Shown: one piece after another, positions 1 to 10,726 of the stretch | Numbering within the stretch: the first letter of the stretch is position 1 | How the letters are laid out: each line of letters opens with the position of its first letter | Assembly (NCBI RefSeq): GCF_001750145.1 | Contig: NZ_CP015732.1 | Location: 2,356,001 to 2,420,000, forward strand | DNA from: Arthrobacter sp. U41 | GTDB lineage: Bacteria > Actinomycetota > Actinomycetes > Actinomycetales > Micrococcaceae | DNA: 64,000 nucleotides | Direction: 5' to 3' | Made by a program: the position numbers and the translations under genes | Notes under the pieces: model-generated | The model's input: the letters and a program-made list of their open reading frames with translations, nothing else | Database searches by the model: none | Told to the model about the DNA's origin: nothing

Positions 1-471
1 GTGCCCGGCCGTTGAGACGGTGCTCTTGTTCGTGGCGGAGACCGAGTTGCCCGAGCACACATAGTTGCTGCCGCCGAGCGTGAAGAAGACCTTGCCGATG
101 TGCTTGACCGGGGTCTCGCTCGCGTTGACCTTGGCCTGGACTTCCTTCGCCTGCAGGACCGGCGCCTGGGACTCGACGGTGATGGGTGCTCCCGCTTCCG
201 CCGGGCGGTTCAGGGCGGCCGTGGAGCCGGCACCCCGCTGCACGGCCTTGTCGGCCAGTACGTCGCCGGGGATGGCGTTGCGCATCCGCTCTTCCGTCCA
301 GTACTCGGCACCGCCGGTCTCGACGACGGTGTGGCTGCTGACCCCCGACGTTTCCATCGGTGCCTTGCCGGGGGCCGGGGCGGCGCTCGCTGCGCCGGCG
401 GCACTCAGAGCCAACAGTGCCGCTGCCGAGAGGCAGAGGAGGCTGGTGGCCAGAGTCTTGGGTGTTCTCAT
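1..471 (-). CDS. Secreted trypsin-like serine peptidase, 3' part beyond window edge
   Basis: Only the first 157 codons are in the window. A Sec signal peptide is visible: a short basic N-terminus (MRTPK), a hydrophobic core rich in Leu/Ala, and likely cleavage after ASA around residue 32. A pro-region with the motif EYWTEERMRNAIPGD follows, typical of actinobacterial extracellular S1/V8-like endopeptidases. The last readable residues are STAGH, so the frame ends on the expected catalytic His of the TAGHC box; the Asp and Ser lie off the edge. The ATG has a weak AGGAC site 6-9 bases upstream. The gene diverges from icd. Family assignment is good, substrate unknown. Confidence 0.8.
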   Translation of the reverse strand, partial: MRTPKTLATSLLCLSAAALLALSAAGAASAAPAPGKAPMETSGVSSHTVVETGGAEYWTEERMRNAIPGDVLADKAVQRGAGSTAALNRPAEAGAPITVESQAPVLQAKEVQAKVNASETPVKHIGKVFFTLGGSNYVCSGNSVSATNKSTVSTAGH

Positions 472-716
472 GGTTGTCCTAACCGTGGAAAGCGGGGCGG
501 CCGCCCGTGGCGGCCGCTGTAATGGAACGAAACTACGGCACTTTGACGGAGCTGTAAACCCTCCTGTCAACTCTTGTCACTTCTGGTTGCTGGCGTCACG
601 GAGGTCTGGCCCGACGACGCCGGTAGGCGGCAATCCAGCTCCCTCGGGTAAGTTAGACATGTTGAAATGGCACAAATTTCCGGAAATACCCAGACCTTCA
701 GGGAGACGCCCGAGCA

Positions 717-2936
<2,220 letters not shown>

Positions 2937-2977
2937 CTCCGACCCAGGCCGGCGTCCCGCCGGCCACGTGTTACCCG

Positions 2978-3009
2978 AACGGCGCACCGGACATGTCCGG
3001 TGCGCCGTT
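2978..3009 (+). terminator. Perfect 32-bp palindrome after icd
   Basis: AACGGCGCACCGGAC and its exact complement meet at a central ACATGT, about 40 bases after the icd stop codon. The folded RNA would be a 15-bp GC-rich hairpin followed by CCGTGTTTT, which fits a Rho-independent terminator with a weak U tract. Confidence 0.75.
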
Positions 3010-3063
3010 CCGTGTTTTCGGAGATCGGCGACGTTTTCCGGGGACGGCCACCGGACGGCTGTT

Positions 3064-3106
3064 GCCTCCGCGGAGGCTGTCACTTAGGGTACTAAGCACG
3101 CTTAGT
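3064..3106 (+). promoter_or_regulatory. Catalase upstream region with clustered dyads
   Basis: Two dyad groups sit 70-110 bases before the catalase start. GCCTCCGCGGAGGC (3064-3077) is a perfect palindrome. After it come three alternating half-sites, CTTAG (3083-3087), CTAAG (3092-3096) and CTTAG (3101-3105), each pair separated by 4 bases; ACTAAG-CACG-CTTAGT (3091-3106) is a perfect inverted repeat. The spacing suggests a regulator binding site or overlapping promoter. I do not know which protein would bind. Confidence 0.45.
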
Positions 3107-3174
3107 TTCGGCTGGGGCGCCACGCGGCCGCCGCCCGTCCGGGACCAAGGTTGCCTACCCTGAGGAGTCATCCC

Positions 3175-5388
3175 ATGCCAGCAGAGAGCAACATCCAGAT
3201 CCCCGGCGCAGCGTCCGTGGAACCGCCCGCCCTGGAGGAGCCCACCACGCCGCGGGAACCGCTTCCGCCCAAGCCTGACCAGCAGGGGCCGGAGGCCGTC
3301 TCACCGACCGGCACCCCCACGGGTGCGCCGGTGAACTCGCGGGCACAGTCCGGTGCCTACCTCACCACAGCCCAGGGGCTCCGGCTCTCCGACACCGACC
3401 ACTCGCTGAAGGCAGGACGGCGCGGCCCGGTGCTGCTCCAGGACCACCATCTGCGCGAGAAGATCACCCACTTCGACCACGAGCGCATCCCGGAACGGGT
3501 GGTCCATGCCCGCGGCGCCGGCGCGCACGGGTTCTTCCGGTCCTACGGTTCGGCGTCGAACATCACCCGCGCCGGTTTCCTGGCCAAGGACGTCGAGACG
3601 CCCGTCTTCGTCCGCTTCTCCACCGTGCTGGGCTCCCGCGGCTCGGCGGACACCGTCCGGGACACCCGCGGCTTCGCCACCAAGTTCTACACCGACGAGG
3701 GCACCTTCGACCTCGTCGGCAACAACATCCCGGTGTTCTTCATCCAGGACGGCATCAAGTTCCCGGACATCGTCCACGCGGCGAAGCCGCACCCGGACCG
3801 CGAAATTCCGCAGGCCCAGAGCGCACACGACACCTTCTGGGACTTCGTCTCGCTGCACACCGAGGCCCAGGCCCATACCATGTGGAACATGTCCGACCGC
3901 GCCCTCCCGCGCTCCTTCCGCACCATGGAGGGCTTCGGCGTCCACACCTTCCGCTTCGTCAACGGCGAGGGCGCCACCAGCCTGGTGAAGTTCCACTGGA
4001 AGCCGAAGCAGGGCGTCCATTCACTGCTCTGGGAGGAAGCCCAGCTCATCAACGGCATGGACCCGGACTTCCACCGGAGGGACCTCGCCGACGCGATCGA
4101 GGCCGGCGCTTATCCGCAGTGGGAACTCGGCGTACAGGTCTTCCCGGACACGGAGGAGGAGTTCTTCGAGGGGATCGACCTGCTGGACCCCACGAAGTTC
4201 GTCCCGGAGGAGCTGGCGCCCGTGCAGCCGATCGGCATCATGACCCTGAACGCCAACCCGGTGAATTACTTCGCCGAAACCGAGCAGGTCGCCTTCCACC
4301 CCGGCCACCTCGTCCCGGGCATCGACGTCACCAACGATCCGCTGCTGCAGGTCCGGTTGTTCTCCTACATTGATACCCAGATCAGCAGGCTGGGCGGCCC
4401 GAACTTCGGCCAGCTTCCGATCAACCGGCCGCACGCCCCCGTCAACGACATGCTGCGCGACGGCATGCACCAGACGGCGGTGCACGGGGGAGCGGCGCCC
4501 TACCACCCGAACTCGCTCGACGGCGGCTGCCCGTTCCTGGCCGGCGCCGACCTTGGTGCGTTCATCGACGTCCCGGAAGAACTCGCGGCCGCGGTCAAGG
4601 AGCGGAAGTCGCCCGTATCCTTCGAGGACCACTACAGCCAGGCGCGGCTGTTCTTCCGCAGCCTGACCCCGGTGGAACAGGACCACGTGATCCAGGCGTA
4701 CACCTTCGAACTGGGCAAGTGCCGCGAGGAGACCATCCGCCAGCGCCAGCTGCTGGCGCTGGCCAACATCGACCCGGCCCTGTGCTCGGCAGTGGCAGCC
4801 GGGCTCGGCCTGCCGGCCCCGCAGGCCAGCGAACAGGTCGAAGACGCCGCCCTGAGCCCCGCGGTCTCCCAGCTGGGAGGCTCCTGGCCGGTGGCCGGCC
4901 GGGTGGTGGGCATCATCGCCGACGAGGACAGCGACCTGGACTCCGTCCGGAGCGCCCGGGCGGCGCTGGACGCCGCCGGGATCGTGCCGCTCGTGATCGC
5001 ACCGGCCGGAGGCTTCCTCGGCGGAGCCGAGAGCGGCATCCCGGTCCAGCGGACCTATCTCACGGCCCGTTCGACCGAGTTCGACGCCGTGGTCGTTGCC
5101 GCTTCGGGTGCGCCGGCCAAAGACGCCACGCAGGGACGGGACGCCAAGGCCGGCGAGCCGGGGGCGTCGCTGGACCCGCGCGTCGTGCTGCTGCTTTCGG
5201 AGATGTTCCGGCATGCGAAGGCAATCGGCGGCTGGGGCCCGGCCGTCATGTGCCTCGACGGGGCCAGCATCCCGACGGACGCCGCGGGCATCGCCCTGGG
5301 AGAGGGGCCGGACGACGTCGTGGCCCGGCTCGCCGGGCTGCTCGCCGCACACCGGGTGTGGGACCGCTTCCCGGCGGCGGGGGCATAG
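3175..5388 (+). CDS. katE: Large-subunit (clade 2) heme catalase
   Basis: It dismutates hydrogen peroxide. With the ATG at 3175 the protein has 737 residues, the size of HPII-type large catalases. Heme catalase landmarks are present: catalytic His111 in [12 protein letters not shown], the distal Asn pair 183-184 in [10 protein letters not shown], and the proximal heme ligand Tyr398 in RLFSYIDTQ. After residue ~570 a C-terminal flavodoxin/DJ-1-like domain follows ([19 protein letters not shown] onward), as in HPII. The ATG is chosen over an upstream TTG at 3151 because a GAGGAG site lies just before it. It probably forms its own unit, under the dyads upstream. Confidence 0.95.
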   Translation: MPAESNIQIPGAASVEPPALEEPTTPREPLPPKPDQQGPEAVSPTGTPTGAPVNSRAQSGAYLTTAQGLRLSDTDHSLKAGRRGPVLLQDHHLREKITHFDHERIPERVVHARGAGAHGFFRSYGSASNITRAGFLAKDVETPVFVRFSTVLGSRGSADTVRDTRGFATKFYTDEGTFDLVGNNIPVFFIQDGIKFPDIVHAAKPHPDREIPQAQSAHDTFWDFVSLHTEAQAHTMWNMSDRALPRSFRTMEGFGVHTFRFVNGEGATSLVKFHWKPKQGVHSLLWEEAQLINGMDPDFHRRDLADAIEAGAYPQWELGVQVFPDTEEEFFEGIDLLDPTKFVPEELAPVQPIGIMTLNANPVNYFAETEQVAFHPGHLVPGIDVTNDPLLQVRLFSYIDTQISRLGGPNFGQLPINRPHAPVNDMLRDGMHQTAVHGGAAPYHPNSLDGGCPFLAGADLGAFIDVPEELAAAVKERKSPVSFEDHYSQARLFFRSLTPVEQDHVIQAYTFELGKCREETIRQRQLLALANIDPALCSAVAAGLGLPAPQASEQVEDAALSPAVSQLGGSWPVAGRVVGIIADEDSDLDSVRSARAALDAAGIVPLVIAPAGGFLGGAESGIPVQRTYLTARSTEFDAVVVAASGAPAKDATQGRDAKAGEPGASLDPRVVLLLSEMFRHAKAIGGWGPAVMCLDGASIPTDAAGIALGEGPDDVVARLAGLLAAHRVWDRFPAAGA

Positions 5389-5461
5389 CACCTAAGGATC
5401 CGGACAACCGGACAGCCCGCGGGCTCCTCCCTCCGTCATGTACTGCCGATCTTCAACGGCC

Positions 5462-5965
5462 TTAGTCGTCGTCCTTGCCCTTGCCCTTGGCCTTGCCATT
5501 GTCGGCAGGCGGCGCGGGCGCGACGGCGGGAGGGGCAGCCGCTGCAGCCGCTGCAGCGGCGTCGGCTTCGGCCTGGGCGGCGGCCTGTGCTGCCGCTTCC
5601 TGCTCGGCGGCAACCCGGGCGGCTTCGGCCTGCTGGGCGGTAAGGTCCGCCCGGACGGTCTCAACCGACGCCCGGATGCTCTGGTGCCGTTTGAAGGAGA
5701 CTTCGCCGCGGGCGGCCGCCTCGTCCAGTTTCAGCACAAGCCCGTCGAGTTGCTGCAAGGACGCTGCCGGATCATTGGCGGCTGCGGCCTCGGTCACGGC
5801 AAGGACCTGGACTTGGAGCTGCCGCGCGGCGTCGCGGTCCAGCTCGGGGGCCGGGGCGCAGCCGGCCAGGATGCCGGTGAGGAGCACCGCGCCCAGGAGC
5901 CCGGCGATGACCGGACGCGAGCCGCCGCGCCGGGTGCCGGAAGCCTGCAAGGTGGTCAGGTTCAT
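5462..5965 (-). CDS. Ala-rich lipoprotein coupled to Ser/Thr kinase
   Basis: This 167-residue protein has a basic N-terminus, a hydrophobic stretch and a lipobox LAGC (Cys at about residue 36), so it should be lipidated and anchored on the outer face of the membrane. The mature part is a predicted helical Ala/Glu/Gln-rich segment (residues ~100-140, possibly coiled coil), then a Pro/Ala linker and a charged tail NGKAKGKGKDDD. Its ATG overlaps the kinase stop codon by 4 bases, so translation is coupled. I recognise no domain. The context suggests a partner or substrate of the kinase; that is inference. Confidence 0.75.
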   Translation of the reverse strand: MNLTTLQASGTRRGGSRPVIAGLLGAVLLTGILAGCAPAPELDRDAARQLQVQVLAVTEAAAANDPAASLQQLDGLVLKLDEAAARGEVSFKRHQSIRASVETVRADLTAQQAEAARVAAEQEAAAQAAAQAEADAAAAAAAAAPPAVAPAPPADNGKAKGKGKDDD

Positions 5966-7221
5966 GGTTCCACACTCTTCTGCAGCTCTTGGAGGTGCTG
6001 CCCCAGGTCGCCTGTCACGGCCGGATAGGGTACGACGTCGGGTGCTTCCGGGGCCGCGAGGGCGACGGTGGCCGCCACGGTACCCGCAGCAACGGCCAGC
6101 AGCGCGAGGGACAGCAGGATCCGGGTGCGGCGCCGGGCCTGCCGGAAACCTGAGGCGACCCGGGCTGGCAACGTGCCTCGGTTCGCCTGTGGGGTGGTTA
6201 CGGCGTCCGGGTCGAGCACGGGCATGGCCCTTGTCCGGGCGCTGCTGTCGCCGCCAGCAGCCGTGGGTGCGCTACTGCCGGGGCCGGCGCCGGCGGAGGG
6301 CGGCCGCGGGGGCAGCGCCGGCGGGGCGGGCAGCACCCGGGTGCCCGCTTCGGCAAGCAGGCCGGGAAGGGACCCGGGGGAGACCAGGGCATGTCGCAGC
6401 GCCACTTCGAGGTCCGCGGCGGACGGGCGGTCCAAGGGGTCCATTGCCGTCATGGCCCGGATCAGTTTGGCCCATTCGGCGGGCACGGAATCGGGGATGG
6501 CCGGGGCCCGGTGCAGTCTTGCGACGGCGGATTCCACGGCACCGCCGGGGTACTCGACGTCGCCCTTGATACATTCGAGCAACACCAGCCCGAGCGAGTA
6601 GATGTCGCTTCCCGGGCCCAGCTCAGCGCCCCGGGACTGTTCCGGGCTCAAGTACGCGGCGGTCCCCACCATGGTGCCGGTGGCGGTCAGCCGGGTCCCG
6701 TCCATGATGCGGGCGATCCCGAAGTCGGTGAGTTTGGGGCGCAGGGGCTCCCCGGGACGAACCGGAACGAGCAGGATGTTAGCCGGCTTGATGTCCCGGT
6801 GGATGATGCCTAGTGAGTGCACGTAGGCCAAGGCGTCCGAGACTCCCGCTCCGATGACGGCGACCTCGTCCAGGGGCAGCGGGCTGTGCCGGATCCGTGC
6901 CCGGAGATCCTGCCCGTCCACCAGTTCCATGGTCAGGAACGGCCGGGGTTCCTCCGAGATACGGGTGTCCGTGCCGGCATCGAAGAGGGTCACCAGGCTC
7001 GGATGGTTCAGGGCGGCCAGGAGTTGGATCTCGGCTTCCTGACGCCTGAGTTCGTCAGGATTCGCGGACTGAGGGGCAAAGAGCTTGAGTGCCACGTCGC
7101 GGCCGAGGTTCAGGTCCTTGGCGCTGTAAACGGACGCCATTCCGCCCCGACCGATCACTTCCCCCAGTTGGTATCGGCCGCTCAAGAGCTCTGCCGTGAC
7201 GTTATTGGGCGAACTGTCCAT
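5962..7221 (-). CDS. Membrane-anchored PknB-type Ser/Thr protein kinase
   Basis: It phosphorylates Ser/Thr residues of unknown targets. Kinase landmarks in the 419-residue protein are the Gly loop GRGGMASVY (24-32), ATP-binding Lys46 in ALKLF, catalytic HRDIKPAN (Asp143) and the DFG loop (Asp166) with GTMVGTAAYLSPEQ. A Pro/Ala-rich juxtamembrane region leads to one transmembrane helix (~366-389). Only about 30 residues follow outside, with no PASTA repeats. The ATG at 7221 has a strong GGGGAAAG site. An upstream in-frame ATG at 7662 would add the 54-bp repeats as protein but lacks a ribosome site. The gene is followed by, and overlaps, the lipoprotein gene. Confidence 0.93.
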   Translation of the reverse strand: MDSSPNNVTAELLSGRYQLGEVIGRGGMASVYSAKDLNLGRDVALKLFAPQSANPDELRRQEAEIQLLAALNHPSLVTLFDAGTDTRISEEPRPFLTMELVDGQDLRARIRHSPLPLDEVAVIGAGVSDALAYVHSLGIIHRDIKPANILLVPVRPGEPLRPKLTDFGIARIMDGTRLTATGTMVGTAAYLSPEQSRGAELGPGSDIYSLGLVLLECIKGDVEYPGGAVESAVARLHRAPAIPDSVPAEWAKLIRAMTAMDPLDRPSAADLEVALRHALVSPGSLPGLLAEAGTRVLPAPPALPPRPPSAGAGPGSSAPTAAGGDSSARTRAMPVLDPDAVTTPQANRGTLPARVASGFRQARRRTRILLSLALLAVAAGTVAATVALAAPEAPDVVPYPAVTGDLGQHLQELQKSVEP

Positions 7222-7348
7222 GCTTTCCCCGTCCACTACCCCGGGCGCCACGGCGGCGCCTCTCAAGAATGATACCGGGACGGGTTTCAGGTTCCCGAAT
7301 GGCGGCCGCGGACCGACGGCCGCCACACGGGGGAGATGCTGCCGGAGC

Positions 7349-7600
7349 GTGTGTGCCGTTGAGTCCCCCAGCGGACCCAACGACGGGATGCTTTGCCGGT
7401 GCGTGTGTGCCGTTGAGTCCCCCAGCGGACCCAACGACGGGATGCTTTGCCGGTGCGTGTGTGCCGTTGAGTCCCCCAGCGGACCCAACGACGGGATGCT
7501 TTGCCGGTGCGTGTGTGCCGTTGAGTCCCCCAGCGGACCCAACGACGGGATGCTTTGCCGGTGCGTGTGTGCCGTTGAGTCCCCCAGCGGACCCAACGAC
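7349..7600. repeat. 54-bp tandem repeat array, about 4.7 copies, hairpin-forming
   Basis: Near-identical copies begin at 7349, 7403, 7457, 7511 and 7565, exactly 54 bases apart, and the last breaks off at 7600. Each copy contains an internal dyad, GTTGAGTCC-CCCAGC-GGACCCAAC (7358-7381 in the first copy): a 9-bp stem with one mismatch and a 6-base loop. Because 54 is divisible by three the array stays open in several frames, but no frame has a ribosome site. It begins 128 bases upstream of the kinase start, so it may lie in the kinase leader or promoter region. Confidence 0.95.
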
Positions 7601-7642
7601 TTCGCTCCGACCTCACGAAACCTCAGCGAGGCGGGGGCATCC

Positions 7643-7807
7643 CTAAGGGGGGTGTGCCTCATGTTGAGGGGACGGTTTGCGGCGCGCCGGCGGTCCGGCT
7701 GGCCGGTCGGCTCCTTGGCGCGCAGCTGCAGGCCTTAGCCCCGTGCTGGGGGAGGCGACAGCGGAAAGAGGGTTGCCGGAATTACGGCAGGGGACGGTGG
7801 CGTCCAT
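7643..7807 (-). CDS. Possible small protein, 54 aa, unknown
   Basis: An ATG preceded by AGGAG at 7-base spacing opens a 54-codon frame starting MDATVPCRNSGNP and ending PSPQHEAHPP. The product would be Pro/Ala/Arg-rich with no recognisable domain, signal or membrane segment. The good ribosome site is the only real support, and composition alone could produce such a frame in this GC-rich DNA. It ends just before the tandem array. Confidence 0.3.
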   Translation of the reverse strand: MDATVPCRNSGNPLSAVASPSTGLRPAAARQGADRPAGPPARRKPSPQHEAHPP

Positions 7808-7887
7808 TGGGGATCTCCTGAATGACTGTAGGCGGGCGCCCAAAGCAGCCCGATTGGCCGTGCTCTGTGGAGGGCAGAGACGGCTAA

Positions 7888-9369
7888 CTAGTCAGGAGAG
7901 GAACCGGGATCGGCGGCGACGGCGGAGTGCACGTGCTGCAGCGGACCACGGATTGGATCAGCGCCGGCTGTGGGAAGGACGAAGTACGGGCTGGGAAGCC
8001 AGGCGGCTCCACCGGAGGGTCCACCGGACGAGACGGTGTTTCCGGATCCAGACCCGGGAGCTGCGGGCAGCGCATCGGGAGCAGGCAGACCGGTCCCGTT
8101 GGGCCAGGGAACCGGGTCGTCCTTGCCAGGAGGTGCCGGCGGAACGCTGCCTCCCGGGGCAGAACCTGCCGGGGGCACGCTTCCGGAGTGCTGTCCTGAA
8201 CCGGCGGTCGGCTGGATGGGGCCGTCAAGGACCGGGAGGAAGACAGCACCTCCGAAGGGCTCAGATCGGGGCGCCGGGGCGGCCTCCTGCAGGGCGGTGA
8301 GCACCGCGTCGTTGACTTCGCAGTCCCCCGGAGTTTCGGTCACGGCGGGAACTGCCGGGTCCAACGGAACGGGAACCGGAGCGGGGAGCACCACGTCAAG
8401 GAGCGCCAAGTCTGGAACGGCCGGGTCTGCAGTGGTTGCGGGGTTCGTGACGGCGGGTTCCGTCGGCAGCGGGCCGGTCACCGGCGGGTCAGTACCCAGG
8501 GGGTCCGTGCCCAGGGGAGCCGGCACCAGCGGGTCGGTAGTCGCCGGTGCCGGGAGGGCCGGGTCGGTGACGGGCAACGTGGGATCCAGGGCCGGGTCGG
8601 TGACGGGCAGCGTTGGCGCTGGGGCTGGCTCGGTGACGGGCAGCGACGGCGACGTGACAGGATCCGGGGTGGGAGCCGGTGACGTTACCTCCGGGTCCGG
8701 AGACGGGACGGGCGTGGGGCTGGTTGGAGTCGGGGCCGGTGCGGGTTGGGTGACCGGTTCGGGCGCAGGTGCGGGTGCGGTCGTTGGTTCCGGGGCGGGC
8801 GCTGAAGTCGGGAAGGCTGTGGGTGCTGGTGCGGGAGCAACAACGGGTTCGGGGGCGGGTGCCGGGGCTGGTGCGGGAGCAATAACGGGTTCGGGGGCGG
8901 GTGCCGGCGCTGGTGCGGGAGCAACGGGCTCGGCCGGGTGAACCGGGTGAACCGGGTGGACAGGGGTGGCTTTGCCCGGGGCCGGGTCCACGGTGGCCGG
9001 GACCGGAAGAGCCGCCGGCGGTGCCTCTGGTGTGGGGCCAGCCACGGCAGGGGGCAGGATGACCGCTGGTACGGACAGCGCCGGGTCAACCAGCGCCGGG
9101 TCAATTAGTGCCGGAACGGCCAGGGCCGGGTCGATCAGCGCGGGGTCGGAGAGCGCAGGGTCGGTGAGTGCCGGGTCGGGTTCCAGGGGGACGATGATGA
9201 TCGAGGTGACCGTGACGTCGGCGGCCGGAGCCGGAGAAGTGGCGGCGTCGTCCGCGCTGGCAGCCGTCGCGGAGAGCGCCAGCCAGGCGATGCCGGCGAC
9301 GCCTCCCAGAAGCACCCGCCGGAGCAGGCAGCGCGCGCGCAACGGGACTGATGCTGGGTCCACGCGCAC
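7888..9369 (-). CDS. Secreted Pro/Ala-rich low-complexity protein
   Basis: This 493-residue protein of unknown function begins with an Arg-rich N-terminus, a hydrophobic core (LLGGVAGIAWLALSATAAS) and an ASA-type cleavage site near residue 39, so it is probably exported. The mature part is repetitive: a DPAL-type pentapeptide tract (~60-100), a PVHPVHPVHP patch, a long APAPAPEP tract (~150-215), then VTDPAL/PVTDP repeats (~245-300). The C-terminal ~130 residues are Gly/Ser/Pro-rich, with no LPXTG or transmembrane anchor. Two Cys are outside the signal region or near it at most. The start is GTG; another GTG lies two codons on. A cell-wall-spanning stalk or surface protein is conceivable. Confidence 0.7.
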   Translation of the reverse strand: MRVDPASVPLRARCLLRRVLLGGVAGIAWLALSATAASADDAATSPAPAADVTVTSIIIVPLEPDPALTDPALSDPALIDPALAVPALIDPALVDPALSVPAVILPPAVAGPTPEAPPAALPVPATVDPAPGKATPVHPVHPVHPAEPVAPAPAPAPAPEPVIAPAPAPAPAPEPVVAPAPAPTAFPTSAPAPEPTTAPAPAPEPVTQPAPAPTPTSPTPVPSPDPEVTSPAPTPDPVTSPSLPVTEPAPAPTLPVTDPALDPTLPVTDPALPAPATTDPLVPAPLGTDPLGTDPPVTGPLPTEPAVTNPATTADPAVPDLALLDVVLPAPVPVPLDPAVPAVTETPGDCEVNDAVLTALQEAAPAPRSEPFGGAVFLPVLDGPIQPTAGSGQHSGSVPPAGSAPGGSVPPAPPGKDDPVPWPNGTGLPAPDALPAAPGSGSGNTVSSGGPSGGAAWLPSPYFVLPTAGADPIRGPLQHVHSAVAADPGSSPD

Positions 9370-9478
9370 ACCCCATTTCCCCGAAAGCTCGACGGATGCC
9401 TATAGGGTAAGTCCGCGCGCGGTGGCGAGTCCAGAGCGTACCGTAAACTTGGGCGGATTCAGGCCCCGGAAACCACCG

Positions 9479-10549
9479 TCACCGGGCGTCGTTCGGGTAA
9501 CTGACGCCCAGTTGGGCGCGCACGCCGTCGAACAGCCGCATGGTGTTCAGCGAGTCCTCCAGCGGCATCACGGGGCTCTCGCTGAGTCCCTGCTGGATGC
9601 AGCGGGTCACCTCACGCAGTTCGTAGCTGTAGCCCCGGCCCACGACGTCGAACGATTCGCTGCGGGGTTCGTCGAATCCGACCCGGACCAGGAGTTCCCT
9701 GGGGTTGTTGATGGAGCCGATGGACTGCAGGAACCCTTCGCTGCCGGCCACAGTGGCGGTCCGTGGACCATGCGCCAGGAGTGACGAGGTCAGTTGCGCC
9801 TGGGCGCCGTGCTGGTAGCCAAGGGTCAGCGCGTTCTGTGCGTCCACGCCGTCGTCGTTCAGCCAGCCGGTGGCACTGACGGTCTGCGGGAAGCCCAGGG
9901 TGCCCAGGGCCCAGAGCAACGGATACACCGTGATGTCCAGCAGGGCGCCGCCGCCGTCCTTCGGTGCCCAGAGGCGGGAGACGGGCGAATACGGGGCCGG
10001 GAAGCCCAGGTCAGCCCCCACCCATTTGACCTCCCCGATCTCTCCGGAGGCGGCGATCTCGAAGGCCCGCTGCATGCTCGGCAGGAAGCGGCTCCACATG
10101 GCCTCCATTAGGAACAGGCCCTTGGCCCTGGCCAGGGTCACCAGTTCGGAAGCTTCCCGGGCATTGACGGTGAGCGCTTTTTCGCAGAGCACGTGCTTGC
10201 CTGCGGTCAGGGCCGCCAAGGCGATTTCGTGGTGATGGGCGTGCGGTGTGGCGACGTAGACGACGTCGACCGCGTCATTGGCGAGCAACCGTTCATAGCC
10301 GGTCTGCCCGTCCTGGTCCCCGTAGGCCCGGGCGAAGCCGAAATCGGCGGCGAAGGCATCCGCCGCCGCCTGCGTGCGCGAACTGACCGCGTAGAGCTCA
10401 GCGTCGGCCAGGAGCTCCAGGTCGCGGGTCACGGCCGCCGCGATTCCTCCGGTGGCGACGACGCCCCAGCGCAGCCTGGCGCCGGTGGTCGTGCGGGGAT
10501 CGGGGTCCGGCTGGCTGAACAACCAGGGCGTGGCGATGTGGGCGGTCAT
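9479..10549 (-). CDS. Gfo/Idh/MocA family oxidoreductase
   Basis: It is an NAD(P)-dependent dehydrogenase of a sugar, inositol or related polyol; the substrate cannot be read from sequence. The N-terminal Rossmann domain (LRWGVVATGGIAAAVTRDL, residues ~27-45), the YVATPHAHHHEIALAAL segment and the EKALT box are family hallmarks; most members have EKP, so the Ala is a deviation. The C-terminal alpha/beta domain includes GGGALLDITVYPL, with the Asp and Tyr expected near the catalytic site. The 356-residue length is normal. The ATG is preceded by GAGAGG. It appears to be monocistronic, downstream of an ABC operon on the same strand. Confidence 0.88.
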   Translation of the reverse strand: MTAHIATPWLFSQPDPDPRTTTGARLRWGVVATGGIAAAVTRDLELLADAELYAVSSRTQAAADAFAADFGFARAYGDQDGQTGYERLLANDAVDVVYVATPHAHHHEIALAALTAGKHVLCEKALTVNAREASELVTLARAKGLFLMEAMWSRFLPSMQRAFEIAASGEIGEVKWVGADLGFPAPYSPVSRLWAPKDGGGALLDITVYPLLWALGTLGFPQTVSATGWLNDDGVDAQNALTLGYQHGAQAQLTSSLLAHGPRTATVAGSEGFLQSIGSINNPRELLVRVGFDEPRSESFDVVGRGYSYELREVTRCIQQGLSESPVMPLEDSLNTMRLFDGVRAQLGVSYPNDAR

Positions 10550-10726
10550 GGTGTCATCCTCTCACCCGGGTGGCGGAGGAAACGGGTGAGCACGCCGAAA
10601 TCTGAGAGGGCGTCGGGGTTTTGGCCGCGGAAGCCGGGGACGGGCTGAAGGGACAACCCGTCTTCTGTGGCCCCGGCTTCCCCGGCGGTGGTGAGCTGCG
10701 CGTTGAGCGTCGTGGTGAGCCGCGCG

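Larger units (their letters stand above)
7222..7887. other. 666-bp region between kinase and Pro-rich gene
   Basis: It contains the 54-bp tandem array (7349-7600) and a possible 54-codon reading frame (7643-7807). The first 127 bases next to the kinase carry its ribosome site and presumably its promoter, but I cannot pick a convincing -35/-10 pair. Positions 7808-7887 show no clear terminator for the gene that ends at 7888. Confidence 0.6.

Noticed and set aside
7349..7600. CRISPR array
   Set aside because: Adjacent 54-bp units are identical throughout, without unique spacers, and no cas genes are present.
5962..7662. Extended kinase start at 7662 that would give the protein five 18-residue N-terminal repeats
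   Set aside because: There is no ribosome site before 7662, whereas ATG 7221 has GGGGAAAG and places the Gly loop at the normal distance from the N-terminus.
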